Below, piece by piece: positions 33,532 to 44,300 of a DNA stretch of 62,040 nt. The stretch comes from Phycisphaerales bacterium (GTDB taxonomy: Bacteria; Planctomycetota; Phycisphaerae; Phycisphaerales; UBA1924). The stretch covers positions 1-62,040 of the forward strand of contig JADYXW010000019.1 in assembly GCA_020853975.1 (NCBI GenBank). The letters run 5' to 3'. A program made the translations under genes and the position numbers. Under the pieces are notes generated by a model. It saw only the letters and a list, made by a program, of their open reading frames with translations. It was not told where the DNA came from and did no database searches. Numbering within the stretch: the first letter of the stretch is position 1; every line of letters begins with the position of its first letter.

Positions 33532-34446
33532 TCAGCGGGGCTGATTCGCCCAGCCGTAGGGAAAGTTCGTGGGCGGGTCGGAGAGCTTGTACCACGAGGT
33601 GGAGAGCCCGCGGGCGTTGATGTAGAGGTCGTTGCACTCGGAATCGAGCGTGCGGTTCTGGATGCGCTCGATGCGGTCGGTTGGGGGCTTGAAGAGCTCC
33701 ACGCCGCCGTCCACGAATGTGATGTGCGCGGCCATTCCATGGCGCATCGCGATCTGGTCCTCGTTGCCGAACATCCCGTCGCGGTACTGCTGGTTCCAGA
33801 CGTAGGTGCTCTCCTCGAAGAAGAGAGGGATCCCCCGCATCAGTGTCAACTGAGACGCGGCGGCGGTGGAGAGGATGAAGGGCGTCGCCGCGGTCGGGGG
33901 CACGTACCCCACCTTCGCGGGCGAATCGATCTTCAGGCCTTCCAGCTCATCGAGCATGGTGTAGTCGAACTGCACGCCGGTCCTGCTGGCCCACATGTTG
34001 GTGCGGTCGGCGCCGGTCGCGGTCTTGCGCTTGTTCGTCGGGCACTCCACGATCTCGTGGGCGTTGGCGCTGTACTGGAAGAGGAAGCCGGGCTTGCGAT
34101 AGCCGATGTCCTGCCCGCGCGGGTTCCAGTAGGGGCCGTTGATGACCTGGGCCCACATCGCGACGTCGCGGTCGTCGGGCTGCACGTTGGGGTCTGTCGT
34201 GGGGTTCCAGATGCGCTGACCGTTGGGCCAGGCGGTGCGCGGCGCGACCGGCCAGATCTGGTCCTTGTAGTCGGTGGCGTATGTGTACGCCGCGAGCCCA
34301 AGCTGCCGGGCGTTGGACGCGCACTTGACGGTGCGGCCGGCCTCCCTCGCCTTGCCGAGCGCGGGCAGAAGCAGGCCGATCAGCACCGCGATGATCGCGA
34401 TAACCACGAGCAGTTCGATGAGCGTAAACGCCCTGAGCGCGCGCAT
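33532..34446 (-). CDS. Type II secretion/pilin-like protein with prepilin N-terminus
   Basis: 304 residues. The N-terminal [18 protein letters not shown] is a prepilin cleavage/methylation signal and hydrophobic helix, processed by prepilin peptidase. The remainder is a secreted domain. [20 protein letters not shown] near the C terminus resembles the FRHxGGxNVLFADGHV-type segment found in many planctomycete pseudopilin-like proteins. Such proteins are numerous in this phylum and their function is largely unknown. A single gene with no pilus genes around it. Confidence 0.85.
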   Translation of the reverse strand: MRALRAFTLIELLVVIAIIAVLIGLLLPALGKAREAGRTVKCASNARQLGLAAYTYATDYKDQIWPVAPRTAWPNGQRIWNPTTDPNVQPDDRDVAMWAQVINGPYWNPRGQDIGYRKPGFLFQYSANAHEIVECPTNKRKTATGADRTNMWASRTGVQFDYTMLDELEGLKIDSPAKVGYVPPTAATPFILSTAAASQLTLMRGIPLFFEESTYVWNQQYRDGMFGNEDQIAMRHGMAAHITFVDGGVELFKPPTDRIERIQNRTLDSECNDLYINARGLSTSWYKLSDPPTNFPYGWANQPR

Positions 34447-34566
34447 GACGCCTCCTTCCTACCGAGGTCGCAGCGGCATGATACCGCGCAACCTCCTGTG
34501 ACCAATGGTCCGCCCCGGAGAATCCACACTTTGTCCAAACCTCGCGCCCACGACCCACCCACGGGG

Positions 34567-35883
34567 CTATCGGGCCGGGAAGGGCCCCCTCGCCCCTGCA
34601 TCGCTCTCTCTAGGCGGTTCTGGCAGCATCATCGCCACCAGAATCGTGGGGATGAACAGGAACGAGGTCCACCAGACAGCCTTGGCGGCCCCGTGGGTGT
34701 GCGCGATGGACCCCGCAAAGAACACCCCGACCGCCGAAATCAGCCGCCCGATGTTGTAGGTAAACCCGGCCCCGAGCGTCCGCACCAAGGTGGGGAACAG
34801 GGGCGGGACATACAGCGGGAAGTTGCCGAAGAACCCGAGGCCAAAGCAGAAGCACACGCTGGTGATCACGTAGATGTTCGACGGGGTGAGATCCAGCCTG
34901 AACCCGACGAGGAACGCGACAAGCGCCACCGCGAGCATGGTGACGAAAGACACCCGATAGCCGAACCTTTGCGCGAGGTACGTTGCGATGAAGTTGCCCC
35001 CGATGTTGGCGGCGAAGAAGACCACCGCGACCCGGGTCTTGAGCGCCGCCTTGTCCTCGGCGGGCCAGTCCTTCACCGCGTCCATCTCGCCGATGGCCAT
35101 GGGCACGAAGAACAGGAACGCCCAGGCCATGACCAGCGAGAGCGAGTTGAAGAGCGAGAGCAGGATCGTCGTCCGGCGCAGACTCGGCGCGAACAGCGCC
35201 GTCACGGGCGGGTGCTCGCCCTTGCCGGCCTCGGCCTTCCAGTGCTCGGGCTCGGGGACCGCGGCCCGGATGAACACCGTGAGGAACGCCGGCAGCACCC
35301 CCACGACAAAGACCCACTTCGGGTCAAGGCCCCGCATCAGGCCGGAGGTCACCGACGCCATGATGCACCCGGTCATGTAGCCACTCTGAAGGAGCGCGCT
35401 CCCCCACACCCGGTGACGCGTCGGGAGCGTTTCGCTCACGAGCGCCGAGCCCGCGGCCCACTCGCCCCCGATGCCCAGGGCCGCGATGAACCTGAAGATC
35501 ATCAGGTGCCACCACTCGGTGGCGAAGAACGACAGCCCCGTGAAGATCGCGTAGGTGAGCACCGTGAGCGTGAGCGTCTTGGCCCGGCCCAGCTTGTCGC
35601 CCACACGTCCGAAGACCGCACCCCCCACCGCCCAGCCCACCAGGAAGACCGCCTGGATGATGGTCGCCTTGGAGATCGTCTCGGGATCGTTGGCGGCCTT
35701 GCCCCCGAGCAGCCGACCGACGAAGGGCCCCGCGACCATCACGTACAGATAGCCGTCGAGCCCGTCGAATGCCCAGCCAAGGAACGCGGCGATGAGGGCC
35801 TTCTTCTGGACCCAGGTCATGCGCTCGGAGTTCGCGGCCGCGGCGGACTTCGTGTCGGGTTTCACGGGGGGCGAGGATACCAA
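34567..35883 (-). CDS. MFS transporter, aromatic-acid/sialate type
   Basis: About 438 residues with twelve hydrophobic helices. GWAFDGLDGYLYVMV in helix 1 with the aspartates, VGDKLGRAKTLTL between helices 2 and 3 (the A-like motif), and GIGGEWAAGSALVSE in helix 4 are typical of the sugar/aromatic acid:H+ symporter group that includes NanT. The substrate is not deducible. The start is uncertain: TTG at 35883, GTG at 35865 or ATG at 35820, the last giving a compact N terminus. Confidence 0.85.
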   Translation of the reverse strand: MVSSPPVKPDTKSAAAANSERMTWVQKKALIAAFLGWAFDGLDGYLYVMVAGPFVGRLLGGKAANDPETISKATIIQAVFLVGWAVGGAVFGRVGDKLGRAKTLTLTVLTYAIFTGLSFFATEWWHLMIFRFIAALGIGGEWAAGSALVSETLPTRHRVWGSALLQSGYMTGCIMASVTSGLMRGLDPKWVFVVGVLPAFLTVFIRAAVPEPEHWKAEAGKGEHPPVTALFAPSLRRTTILLSLFNSLSLVMAWAFLFFVPMAIGEMDAVKDWPAEDKAALKTRVAVVFFAANIGGNFIATYLAQRFGYRVSFVTMLAVALVAFLVGFRLDLTPSNIYVITSVCFCFGLGFFGNFPLYVPPLFPTLVRTLGAGFTYNIGRLISAVGVFFAGSIAHTHGAAKAVWWTSFLFIPTILVAMMLPEPPRESDAGARGPFPAR

Positions 35884-35919
35884 CTCCCCGGGCCCCGCGG
35901 CCGGATCACTCCGCCGGCG

Positions 35920-36912
35920 TCACTTGCCCTGCTTGGCACGCGAGGCGGCGGCGTTCTCCAGCAGGCTCTCCCGCAACTCGCCGAGCTGGGGCTCGGTGAG
36001 GTGCCGCTTCGCCTTTGAGAGCATCGTGATGAAGCGGTCGATCTCGGCGTCCTCGAAGGGGAACCCGAAGTTCTGTTGCCCCGTGCCCGAGTCGGCGAGG
36101 ACCGCGCCGTCGGGGCCCAGGACCGCGGTCCACGGGATGCCGCCGGGCTCGTTGCAGTGCTTGTCGAGAAGAGCCTGCCCGCCGGTCATGCGGTCGGTGT
36201 CGATCTTGAGATCGACGAACTCAGCCTTCAGAATCTCCTTCACCTTCGGGGTCGCCATCCAGTCTTCGAGCCTGTGGCACCAGCCGCACCACGGCGCACC
36301 GAAGTGAAGAAGGACGTTCTTGTCCTCGGCCTTGGCGCGTGCGATGGCGGAGGCGAGCACCGTGTCGGCCTGCTGCGCCGGCGCCTGCTGTGCGGTGAGG
36401 AACTCCAGCACCTTGGCGGGCACGTAGCCGACGTAGGGGTCGCCCCCGGCGTCGGGGGCCGGCTTCTCGAAGGGGCTGGTGGCCTGGTTCGCGAGGACCT
36501 TGCCCGACGCATCGAGGACCGTGAGGAAGGGCACGCCGTGCTTCCTCAGGTCCGCGCCGTACTTCTCCGCGAGGTCCATCTGCTTGTCGAAGCGGCCGAT
36601 GTCGACAAGGACCACCTCGTACTCGTAGGTGATCTTCTTGGAAACGTCACGGTTCCTCTTGAAAAGGTCGTGGAGCTGGTGGCACCAGCCGCACCAGTTG
36701 GCCCCCCACTGCAGGAGCACGCGGGTGTTGTTGGCCTTGGCGTGGGCGAGGGCAAGCTCGATCTGCGCACGGGCGTCCGCGCCGGTGTCGTAGATATCGG
36801 GGCGCGCCTTGGCCTGCGCCGACGCGGGAGCGGGCTGGGGCGTGGGGGCCTGGGCGTGGGCGAGCGAGAAAGCCATGAGCAGGGGTGCAACCAGCAGGGT
36901 GCGCATCGGCAT
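35920..36912 (-). CDS. Secreted protein with two thioredoxin domains (two CGWC sites)
   Basis: 330 residues with a signal peptide (about 1-21). Two thioredoxin folds stand in tandem; each has WCGWCH, in GANWCGWCHQLHDLF (about 70-85) and GAPWCGWCHRLEDWM (about 205-220). Such DsbD/YyaL-like thioredoxin domains reduce periplasmic disulfides or support cytochrome assembly. The second domain also keeps the cis-Pro as GIPWTAVLG, and the first as HGVPFLTVL. It is divergent from the cyclophilin gene, so both may belong to envelope protein folding. ATG at 36912 with GGGAGG five bases before. Confidence 0.85.
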   Translation of the reverse strand: MPMRTLLVAPLLMAFSLAHAQAPTPQPAPASAQAKARPDIYDTGADARAQIELALAHAKANNTRVLLQWGANWCGWCHQLHDLFKRNRDVSKKITYEYEVVLVDIGRFDKQMDLAEKYGADLRKHGVPFLTVLDASGKVLANQATSPFEKPAPDAGGDPYVGYVPAKVLEFLTAQQAPAQQADTVLASAIARAKAEDKNVLLHFGAPWCGWCHRLEDWMATPKVKEILKAEFVDLKIDTDRMTGGQALLDKHCNEPGGIPWTAVLGPDGAVLADSGTGQQNFGFPFEDAEIDRFITMLSKAKRHLTEPQLGELRESLLENAAASRAKQGK

Positions 36913-37046
36913 GATGTCCTCCCGACGGGCATGATAATCGGCCCGGGTCGTTCGGGAGAACCAAAGCTGGATGGTGGGCGTCCTACACTCGACGCCGCGG
37001 GCGTGTGTCGTCCGCGTGTTCGCATTCGAGTAGGGAGGTTTCTCCG

Positions 37047-37736
37047 ATGAAGTTCAGGCAGATGGTGGGGTGCGTCGCGGCGGTGGCGTTCGTGGTCACG
37101 GTGTCGGCGGCACAGCCCGAGGCCACCAAGCCCAAGGACCAGCCCAAGCAGCCCGCGGAGCAGCCCAAGGCCGAGCAGCCCAAGGCTGACAAACCCGCGG
37201 AACCCGCGAAGGAGAAGTTCGTGTACGTGAGCGTCAAGACATCGTTGGGCGAGTTCTTCCTCGAGCTCAACTCGGAGAAGGCCCCGCTGAGCGTCGAGAA
37301 CTTCCTGAAGTACGTCGACAGCGGGCACTACGACGGGACCATCTTCCACCGCGTCATGGACGGGTTCATGGTGCAGGGGGGCGGGTTCACCGCCGACATG
37401 AAGCAGAAGGCGACGAACCCCCCGATCAAGAACGAGTGGAAGAACGGTCTGAAGAACGAGCGCGGGACCATCGCCATGGCCCGCACCAACGTCGCCGACT
37501 CAGCCACGAGCCAGTTCTTTATCAACGTCAAGGACAACGGCTTCCTCGACCAGCCCCGCGACGGCGCCGCGTACGCCGTCTTCGGCAAGGTCTCCAAGGG
37601 CATGGACGTTGTGGACAAGATCAAGGGCGTCAGGACCGGCACGAAGAACGGCATGGCCGACGTGCCCGTCGAAACAGTCACGATCGAGAAGGTCACGCGC
37701 AGCACCGCCGAGGCCGCGAGCGAGAAGAAGGGTTGA
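37047..37736 (+). CDS. ppiA: Secreted cyclophilin-type peptidyl-prolyl isomerase
   Basis: 229 residues with a signal peptide (about 1-22) and a Lys/Pro/Gln repeat linker ([19 protein letters not shown]) before the isomerase domain (about 60-215). The active-site region is [15 protein letters not shown] with [16 protein letters not shown], matching bacterial PpiA/B. It speeds proline isomerisation of envelope proteins. GGGAGG precedes the ATG at 37047. It ends at a strong terminator and is divergent from the double thioredoxin gene. Confidence 0.93.
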   Translation: MKFRQMVGCVAAVAFVVTVSAAQPEATKPKDQPKQPAEQPKAEQPKADKPAEPAKEKFVYVSVKTSLGEFFLELNSEKAPLSVENFLKYVDSGHYDGTIFHRVMDGFMVQGGGFTADMKQKATNPPIKNEWKNGLKNERGTIAMARTNVADSATSQFFINVKDNGFLDQPRDGAAYAVFGKVSKGMDVVDKIKGVRTGTKNGMADVPVETVTIEKVTRSTAEAASEKKG

Positions 37737-37763
37737 CCTCCCTTCGGTGACCAACGACCAGCG

Positions 37764-37790
37764 AACGCCCGGGTCGCCCCGGGCGTTTTT
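37764..37790 (+). terminator. Intrinsic terminator after ppiA
   Basis: AACGCCCGGG and CCCGGGCGTT pair perfectly around TCGC and are followed by TTT. Confidence 0.85.
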
Positions 37791-37817
37791 CATTGGCGCG
37801 GGCCATACGCTCGGCCC

Positions 37818-38723
37818 ATGCGCGTATCGCTGCTCGTGAACCCGGCGTCGGGAAGGGGCGTCGGGCGGGCGCTGGGAGCGCAGCTCGCCTCGGCGCTCTC
37901 CGCCTCGGGCCACAGCGTCGCCGGCTTTGAGCTCGGGGCCGAGCCGGGTGCCTTTCTTGCGCGCCTTCGCGAGGCTTCAGCGGCCTCCGACGTGCTCGTG
38001 GTCGTCGGAGGTGACGGCACCGTGCACCACGCGCTCCCGGGTCTCTCGGGCGGTAGGGCCGCCCTGTACCACTGCGGCATGGGTACGGAAAACCTCTTCT
38101 GCCGCGAGTTTGGGATGGTCCCCGAGCCCGGGCGCGTCGTGGCAGCGGTCGGCCGGGGACTCGTCCGCGAGATCGACCTCCCACACGTCGCCCGGCCGGG
38201 CGGCACGCCGCGGCCGTTCGCCATCATGGCCGGCATGGGGCCCGACGCCGGCGTCATCCGGCGTCTGCACCAGGTCCGGCGGGGACCCATCAGCCACGCC
38301 TCCTACCTCTGGCCCTTGGCGCAGGAACTGTTTAGCCCTTGCCTGCCTGTCGTGCGCATCGAGGTCGATGGCAAAGAAGTCGTGCCGCCGACGAGGGGCT
38401 GGCCCCTGGTGGCGAACATGAGACAGTTCGCGCTCCGGTTCGACCCGGCCGCAAAAGCCGACCCCGCCGACGGGCTTCTCGATGTCGTGTTCATGCCGGG
38501 GTCCGACGGGATCTCCGCCGCGGGGTGGGTGCTCTCCGCCAAGGGCGGGGACCATCTGAAGTCGCCCAAACTCGTCTATGCCCAGGGAAAGTCGGTGCGC
38601 ATCGTGAGCGAGCCGGGCGGCAACACGCTGCAGTGCGATGGGGAGGCGATCGACGACGCCGCGGGTTGGCAGGAGCTGCAGTTCAGCCTGACGGGTCCGC
38701 GTCTGCGCGTGCTGATCCCCTGA
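37818..38723 (+). CDS. Diacylglycerol/lipid kinase (YegS-like)
   Basis: 301 residues of the DAGK catalytic family. VNPASGRG opens it, VVVGGDGTVHHAL gives the GGDGT nucleotide-binding loop, and CGMGTENLFCREFG corresponds to the second conserved GTxNxFAR segment with changes (TENLFCREFG for the family TxNDFAR). It phosphorylates diacylglycerol or a related lipid and may recycle diacylglycerol produced from lipid turnover. The ATG at 37818 follows the ppiA terminator directly. Confidence 0.88.
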   Translation: MRVSLLVNPASGRGVGRALGAQLASALSASGHSVAGFELGAEPGAFLARLREASAASDVLVVVGGDGTVHHALPGLSGGRAALYHCGMGTENLFCREFGMVPEPGRVVAAVGRGLVREIDLPHVARPGGTPRPFAIMAGMGPDAGVIRRLHQVRRGPISHASYLWPLAQELFSPCLPVVRIEVDGKEVVPPTRGWPLVANMRQFALRFDPAAKADPADGLLDVVFMPGSDGISAAGWVLSAKGGDHLKSPKLVYAQGKSVRIVSEPGGNTLQCDGEAIDDAAGWQELQFSLTGPRLRVLIP

Positions 38724-38770
38724 CGCCGTCCAGCCCGGGCGAGCGGCCCACACCGGTCTACCCTTTGCGC

Positions 38771-39286
38771 GTGGCATCGCTCGAGTTCAGCCTGTACGAC
38801 CAGACCGGCAAGGTCCTCCCGCTCGCCAGGAGGTGGATCACCGAGCAGTCGTGCAAGTGCATTGAAAAAATGAACTTGCGAGGATCTGTCCGCGTCTGTG
38901 TGCTGGACGACCATGCCATGACCGGCCTTCACCACCGCACCCTGGGGATTCCCGAAACCACCGACGTGCTGACGTTCGATCTTGGTGAACCGTCCGAGAA
39001 GCGCCCGGGTGGCCCAGCCTGTTCGCCTGTCGGCGGAGAAATGTTTGGTATTGATACGGATATCTACGTGTGCCTCGATGAAGCTGCGCGCCATGCAGAC
39101 CGGGGCGGGTATCCTGTCGAGCGGGAGTTGTTGCTGTACGTCCTCCATGGGGTGCTGCACTGCCTGGGCTATGACGACCACACGGACCAGGGGTGGGCGG
39201 CCATGCACCGAAAGGAAGACGAGATTCTGACAGCGATTGGTGTCGGGCCCGTGTTCTGGAACCCGGAACAGGGCCAAGGAGGCTGA
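38771..39286 (+). CDS. ybeY: Endoribonuclease YbeY (rRNA maturation factor)
   Basis: 171 residues. The zinc motif HGVLHCLGYDDH contains the three His of the family, followed by QGWAAMHRKEDEIL. YbeY is a single-strand endoribonuclease that works in 16S rRNA 3' end maturation and ribosome quality control. The GTG at 38771 is used; the region upstream of it in the same frame overlaps the lipid kinase gene. It ends four bases before the CorC-type gene, an order found in many bacteria (ybeY-corC). Confidence 0.92.
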   Translation: MASLEFSLYDQTGKVLPLARRWITEQSCKCIEKMNLRGSVRVCVLDDHAMTGLHHRTLGIPETTDVLTFDLGEPSEKRPGGPACSPVGGEMFGIDTDIYVCLDEAARHADRGGYPVERELLLYVLHGVLHCLGYDDHTDQGWAAMHRKEDEILTAIGVGPVFWNPEQGQGG

Positions 39287-39290
39287 AGTC

Positions 39291-40628
39291 GTGACCGCGG
39301 GAGCTTGGCTTGGGGTCGCGGCAGCGGCATTGGTCCTCGGATCCGTGCTCGCGACCTTGGTGCAGGCCATCCGCGACGTGTCACGGACCCGGCTCGAGGA
39401 GCTCGCCCTCCGCCGGGGGGGTGAAGCCGCCCGCCAGAAGATCGCCGATCTTGTGGACCACCAGGAGGGCTATGCGACTTCCATGGCGCTACCCCGTACC
39501 GCGTGCAGTCTGGTCGTGGGCGCAGCGCTGGTCATGTGGGTGACGGTCACGCGGGGGCTCACCACCCCCACGCTCCTGGAACTCGGCTTGGGCCTGGTCT
39601 TGGCGTCGATGCTGCTGTGGATCTTTGTCTCGATGGTTCCCATCAGCATCGCGAGGTACGCCGCGGCAGGGACGGTGCTCGCCTGGGCGCCGCTCATGAG
39701 GGCGACGTACCTGGTGGGGAGGCCGTTCGCGGCGCTGGCGGCGGGTCTGGACGAGATCATCCGGCGGCTGAGCGGGCGGGAGGACAAAGCCGCCGCCACG
39801 CAGGAGGACATCCTCGAAGCCGTTGAAGAGGCCAAGTTCGAGGGTGCGATGGACGATCGGGAGCAGGAGATGATCGAGGCGGTCGTGACCCTGCGTGACA
39901 AGACCGTGGCGCAGGTGATGACCCCCCGGACCGAGATCGAGGCGATGGAGCTCTCCAACGACCTCTCGACTGTAACCGCGACGATCCGGTCCATCGGCCA
40001 CAGCCGCATCCCCGTGTACGAGGACAACCTGGACCACATCGCGGGTGTCTTTTACGTGAAGGACCTGATGAAGTGGCTGGCCGGCGAGGGGTCGCGCACG
40101 GGCAAGCCCTTCAACCTGAAGGCTCTCCTTCGCCCCGCGATCTTCGTCCCCGAGACCAAGACCGTGCGGGAGCTGCTGCCGGAGCTTCTCTCGAAGCGCG
40201 TGCACATCGCGCTGGTCGCCGACGAGTATGGCGGCACATCGGGACTCGTCACGATCGAGGACATCATCGAAGAAGTCTTCGGCGACATCCAGGACGAGTA
40301 CGAGAACGTGGAGGACCAGCAGACCGAGGTGAAGATCGATACCGCCAAGCGCAGCGCGGAGATCGACGCCCGGGCGTACATCTCCGATGTCAATGATGCC
40401 CTGCTCCCCCTGGGGCTCGAGCTCCCCGCGAGCGAGGACTACGACACCGTGGGCGGCTTTGTCACGGTCACGCTCGGGCGCATCCCCGGCGCGGGAGAGG
40501 CCTTCCATCATGACGGGATGGAGATCCGGGTGCTCGAGGCCGAGCCGACCCGCGTGATGAAGGTGGAGGTGCTGGGAGGCACGTCCACCCCGGCGGAGGT
40601 CGCCCCGCCCGCTGCGGAGCGCGCCTAG
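39291..40628 (+). CDS. HlyC/CorC-type CBS-domain membrane protein
   Basis: 445 residues. The first 150 residues hold hydrophobic helices (DUF21-like), then two CBS domains (about 200-330: TVAQVMTPRTEIEAMELSND, RPAIFVPETKTVRELLPELL) and a C-terminal CorC/transporter-associated domain (DYDTVGGFVTVTLGRIPGAG). The family is linked to magnesium and cobalt efflux; CBS domains bind nucleotides. GTG at 39291 with AAGGAGG eight bases upstream. It is coupled closely to ybeY. Its stop overlaps the convergent NTF2-like gene's stop (CTAG at 40625-40628). Confidence 0.9.
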   Translation: MTAGAWLGVAAAALVLGSVLATLVQAIRDVSRTRLEELALRRGGEAARQKIADLVDHQEGYATSMALPRTACSLVVGAALVMWVTVTRGLTTPTLLELGLGLVLASMLLWIFVSMVPISIARYAAAGTVLAWAPLMRATYLVGRPFAALAAGLDEIIRRLSGREDKAAATQEDILEAVEEAKFEGAMDDREQEMIEAVVTLRDKTVAQVMTPRTEIEAMELSNDLSTVTATIRSIGHSRIPVYEDNLDHIAGVFYVKDLMKWLAGEGSRTGKPFNLKALLRPAIFVPETKTVRELLPELLSKRVHIALVADEYGGTSGLVTIEDIIEEVFGDIQDEYENVEDQQTEVKIDTAKRSAEIDARAYISDVNDALLPLGLELPASEDYDTVGGFVTVTLGRIPGAGEAFHHDGMEIRVLEAEPTRVMKVEVLGGTSTPAEVAPPAAERA

Positions 40629-41272
40629 CGGCCCGGCGCGAACGGCACGCCGCTGATCGCCAGAGGCTGAATCCCCGAGACACGCCACTCGCCGTCGTCG
40701 CCAAGGTGAAAGTCCAGCCTCCACCACGAAACCCCTGGGATGCCCGAGGCGAGCGTGGCCCGGACCTTGATCTGCACGCGACCTCGCCTTGGGGTTTCGC
40801 TCGAGGCCTGCACCTCGAGCACGCCATAGTCCTTCAGTTCCAACCTGCCGCCCTTGGCGAACTCGGAGGCGACCCGCTGCACGATCTCGTCGAGCGGCTG
40901 GGTGCCCTCACGCTCGAAGGTGATGAGCACGACGTTCGGCTCCAGCCGCCCGGACAGGCCGTCCGCGTCCGCCGCGGCGACCATGGCGACCAGCTCCCTC
41001 GCGCGGCGGCTGAGCAGCTCGGGCGTGGTCTCAACGAGGGAGGCAAGCACGCCGACGCCGACGGCTGCCAGCACAAGAAGCGCGGCGACGATGCGGCCCT
41101 TCTTCCGGGCCGGTTCGCGCGAGGCCAGCCAGACAGCGAGCGCCGCCACCACGAGGCAGGCGATGAGCGGCGCGGGTGATTCCACCGTGAGCCGCTCCAC
41201 GATGGGGCCGGGCGCCAGGGGAGGCGGGTCCTGAATGGCCCAGGGGGCGGACTGGAGGGCCGGGCCGGGCAT
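40625..41272 (-). CDS. Two-span membrane protein with NTF2-like domain
   Basis: 215 residues. Two membrane helices (about 30-48 and 58-80; PAPLIACLVVAALAVWLA and RIVAALLVLAAVGVGVLASL) precede a soluble domain (about 90-215) whose pattern TFEREGTQPLDEIVQRVASE with WWRLDFHLGDDGEWRVSGIQ looks like a SnoaL/NTF2-like fold, where the last strands form a cone for a ligand. No catalytic signature is seen. The ATG at 41272 is chosen; upstream frame sequence overlaps the promoter region of the giant gene to the right. Function unknown. Confidence 0.65.
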   Translation of the reverse strand: MPGPALQSAPWAIQDPPPLAPGPIVERLTVESPAPLIACLVVAALAVWLASREPARKKGRIVAALLVLAAVGVGVLASLVETTPELLSRRARELVAMVAAADADGLSGRLEPNVVLITFEREGTQPLDEIVQRVASEFAKGGRLELKDYGVLEVQASSETPRRGRVQIKVRATLASGIPGVSWWRLDFHLGDDGEWRVSGIQPLAISGVPFAPGR

Positions 41273-41376
41273 GTTTCGAGCCTCCGGGGCCTGTTGGCCG
41301 ATGTGAGCGGGTGATCCAGGGCACGCGGCCCGTATGGGCGGACTGTACAACCCGGCGGAGCCGGTGAGAGGCGCGG

Positions 41377-44300
41377 ATGGCGTCGGACGAGACAGTGCTG
41401 GAACGAAACCTTCGCGCCATCGCGGAACGTTCACCCCGGGTCGCGGAGAAGCTCCGCCTGGAGCCACCCCGGACCACGATGGGCTTTGCGACGGCCGACG
41501 ACGGCCTGCTCGCGGGTTGGCTGGTGGAGGGGGGCACGACGCGGCAGCTCTGCAGCCGCAGGCAGCCCAGGGCCGAGGCCCAGCGCCTGGCGGAGGGCGT
41601 GGACATCGGTGCGAGCGCCGTGGTGGTCGTGCGCGGGCTGGGGATGGGGCACCACGTGTCGCTCCTGGCCGAGAGGCTTGGAGCCCACGGCGCGATCATC
41701 GTCTTCGAGCCCGACCTCGGGCTGCTGCGGGCGGTTCTGGAGCGGGTGGACCTAGGCCCCGCGGCGGCTCGGACGAACCTGGTGGTGCTCACGGACCCAT
41801 CGGACACCGCCGCCATGGCCAGCGCCGTCACCGGGATCGAGGCGCTGCTGGCCTCTGGAACGACGATCCTGGACCACCCGCCCAGCCGCGCCAGGATCGG
41901 CGCCAGCGCCGAGGTCTTCGGGGCGGCGTTCGCGGGGGTCATGAGGGCGGTGCGGACCAACGTGGTCACGACCCTGGTGCACGCGGACGTCACCCTGCGG
42001 AACCTGGTGCAGAACATCGCGTACTACGCGTCGTGCCCGGGGGTGGACGACCTGGCGGGCAAGGCCGCCGGGCGGCCGGGCGTGGTGGTGAGCGCAGGGC
42101 CGAGCCTGAGGCGGAACGTCGACCTGCTGTCGGCGCCCGGGGTGCGGGACCGCGTGGTGATCATCGCCGTGCAGACGGTGCTGAAGCAACTGCTCGCGCG
42201 GGGCATCCGGCCTCACTTCGTGACGGCGCTTGACTATCACGAGATCAGCCGCCGGTTCTACGCGGGGCTGACGGCGGAGGACGTCGAGGGCGTGACGCTG
42301 GTCGCGGAGCCCAAGGCGAATCCGGCGATCCTGCGGGCGTTTCCCGGCGTGATCCGTTGCCCAGCGGAGGATGTTCTGGACCGGGTGCTGGGCCCGTCCA
42401 TGGCGAGGCGCCGGGGCGAGCTGCAAAGCGGCGCAACGGTGGCGCACCTGGCGTACTACCTCGCACGGCACCTGGGCTGCGACCCTGTCATCCTCGTCGG
42501 GCAGGACCTTGGGTTTACCGACGGGCAGTACTACTCCGAAGGGGCCGCGATCCACACGGTCTGGGGGCCGGAGCTGGGCGAGTTCCGCACGCTCGAGATG
42601 CTCGAATGGGAGCGAATCGCGCGGATGCCCAGCCTGCTGCGGCGCACGACCGACCACCTGGGCCGGCCCGTGTACACCGACGAGCAGATGGCGACGTACC
42701 TCGTGCAGTTCGAGCGAGATTTCATGGCGGACGAGGCCCGGGGCCTTCGGGTCATCGACGCGACCGAGGGAGGCGTGTGCAAGCAGCACACCCGGGCCAT
42801 GACGCTGGCGGAGGCGCTCGCGTCGTTCCCGGCAGCGGGCCCGGCACCGGGCTTCGCGCCCGTGCTCGGGCCGGAAGTCCGCAGCCGCGCCGTGCGGGAG
42901 CGGGTGGCGGCGGTCCGCGCCTCCGCGGCTCGGGTCGGCGGGCGCTGCCGCGAGGCGGGCTCCATCCTCAGGAGGATGCTGGACCAGCACGCGGACCAGT
43001 CGCGTGTGAACCGGCTGATCGCGGAGGTCAACAAGGTCTCCGAGAGTGCCATGGGCGAGGAGGCGTACTGGCTGGCCCAGCACGTGAACCAGACCGGTCA
43101 GCTCAACCGCTTCAAGGTCGATCGCGCGCTGGAAGCAGCGTCGGACCTGCCCCCGCTGGAACGTCAGAAGCGCGAGATCGAGCGAGACATCACCAACGTG
43201 CAATGGCTCGGTGACGCCGCCGACGAGGTCGTGGGGATCCTCGACCAGGGCGTGCGCGTGCTCGATGGCGGCCAGGTCGTGACGCGGGACACGAACGAGC
43301 CCCGGATCTCCGGGGGCGAGGCGCCAGAGGGCCGCCTGACGGCGTTCGTGCTCGCCGACTCAAGCCGCACCGGGCTCGGGCTGACGCGAGACCTGATGGC
43401 GCCGTGGGCGAATGGCAGGACGCGGCTTTCGCACACCCTGGATCGCTTGGGGGCGGCGCGGCGCGTCGCGGGGGTCGTGGTGCTGACGGACGACCCGGTG
43501 CGGGCGCAGGCCGCGGCCGCGGGTGGACCGCGGAGCCTGTCTGTCCAGTTCGAGCGGGTTGACAGCCCGGAGGCTCCACGCCGCGCGGCGAGCATCGGGG
43601 CGGCGCGGCTGTGGTCGCGCGCGTCGTGGAGGGGCGGCCTTGCCAATCTGACTGCCTTCGACGAGGTGGTGCACCCCGGGGTGCTGGCATCGGCGATGGC
43701 CCGGGCCGGGGTGGACGCCGGCATCGTGCTCGGTGCCGACTGGGGGCTCGTGGACCCGGGGCTGACCGACGCGGTCGTGCAGAGGCATCTTGAGAACCCG
43801 GGCAAGCACCCCATCGCCTTCACGCAGGCCCCGCCCGGGCTCTCGCCCATGATCATCTCTCGCATCGGCGCGGAGCAGATGGCCCGCGCGAGCGGGTTCA
43901 CGGGCACGGTCGGCGCGCTGCTGGGCTATGTGCCCGCCGCCGCCCAGGCCGACCCGATCGCCAAGGGCGTGTGCGTAGAGGTCGATGCTCGCGTGCGCGA
44001 CGCGCTGTGGCGGTGCATCCCCGACACGCCGGCGCTTTCGGGCGTGCTCGCGCCCCTCGCGGGGCTGGATGCGCTGACGATCTCGCAGCGCCTCGCGGGG
44101 CTGGAGCGCGAGATTGAGACCGTCGAGCTGACGCTCGGAGCGGAGGCGGACCCCATCGCGATCGACGACGCGCTCCGCGCCGGGCTGGAGGGCGCGGACC
44201 GCCCCGCGCTCACGCTCCGCGTCGGCGCGGGTGCCGGGGCGGCGCTGGTGGCGATGACCGCCGACGCGGCACGGAAGATGGGGTACGCGGGTGTGCACGC

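Noticed and set aside
33529..36018. An 829-residue open frame on the plus strand
   Set aside because: Antisense to the prepilin-like protein and the MFS transporter, with a composition typical of a shadow frame.
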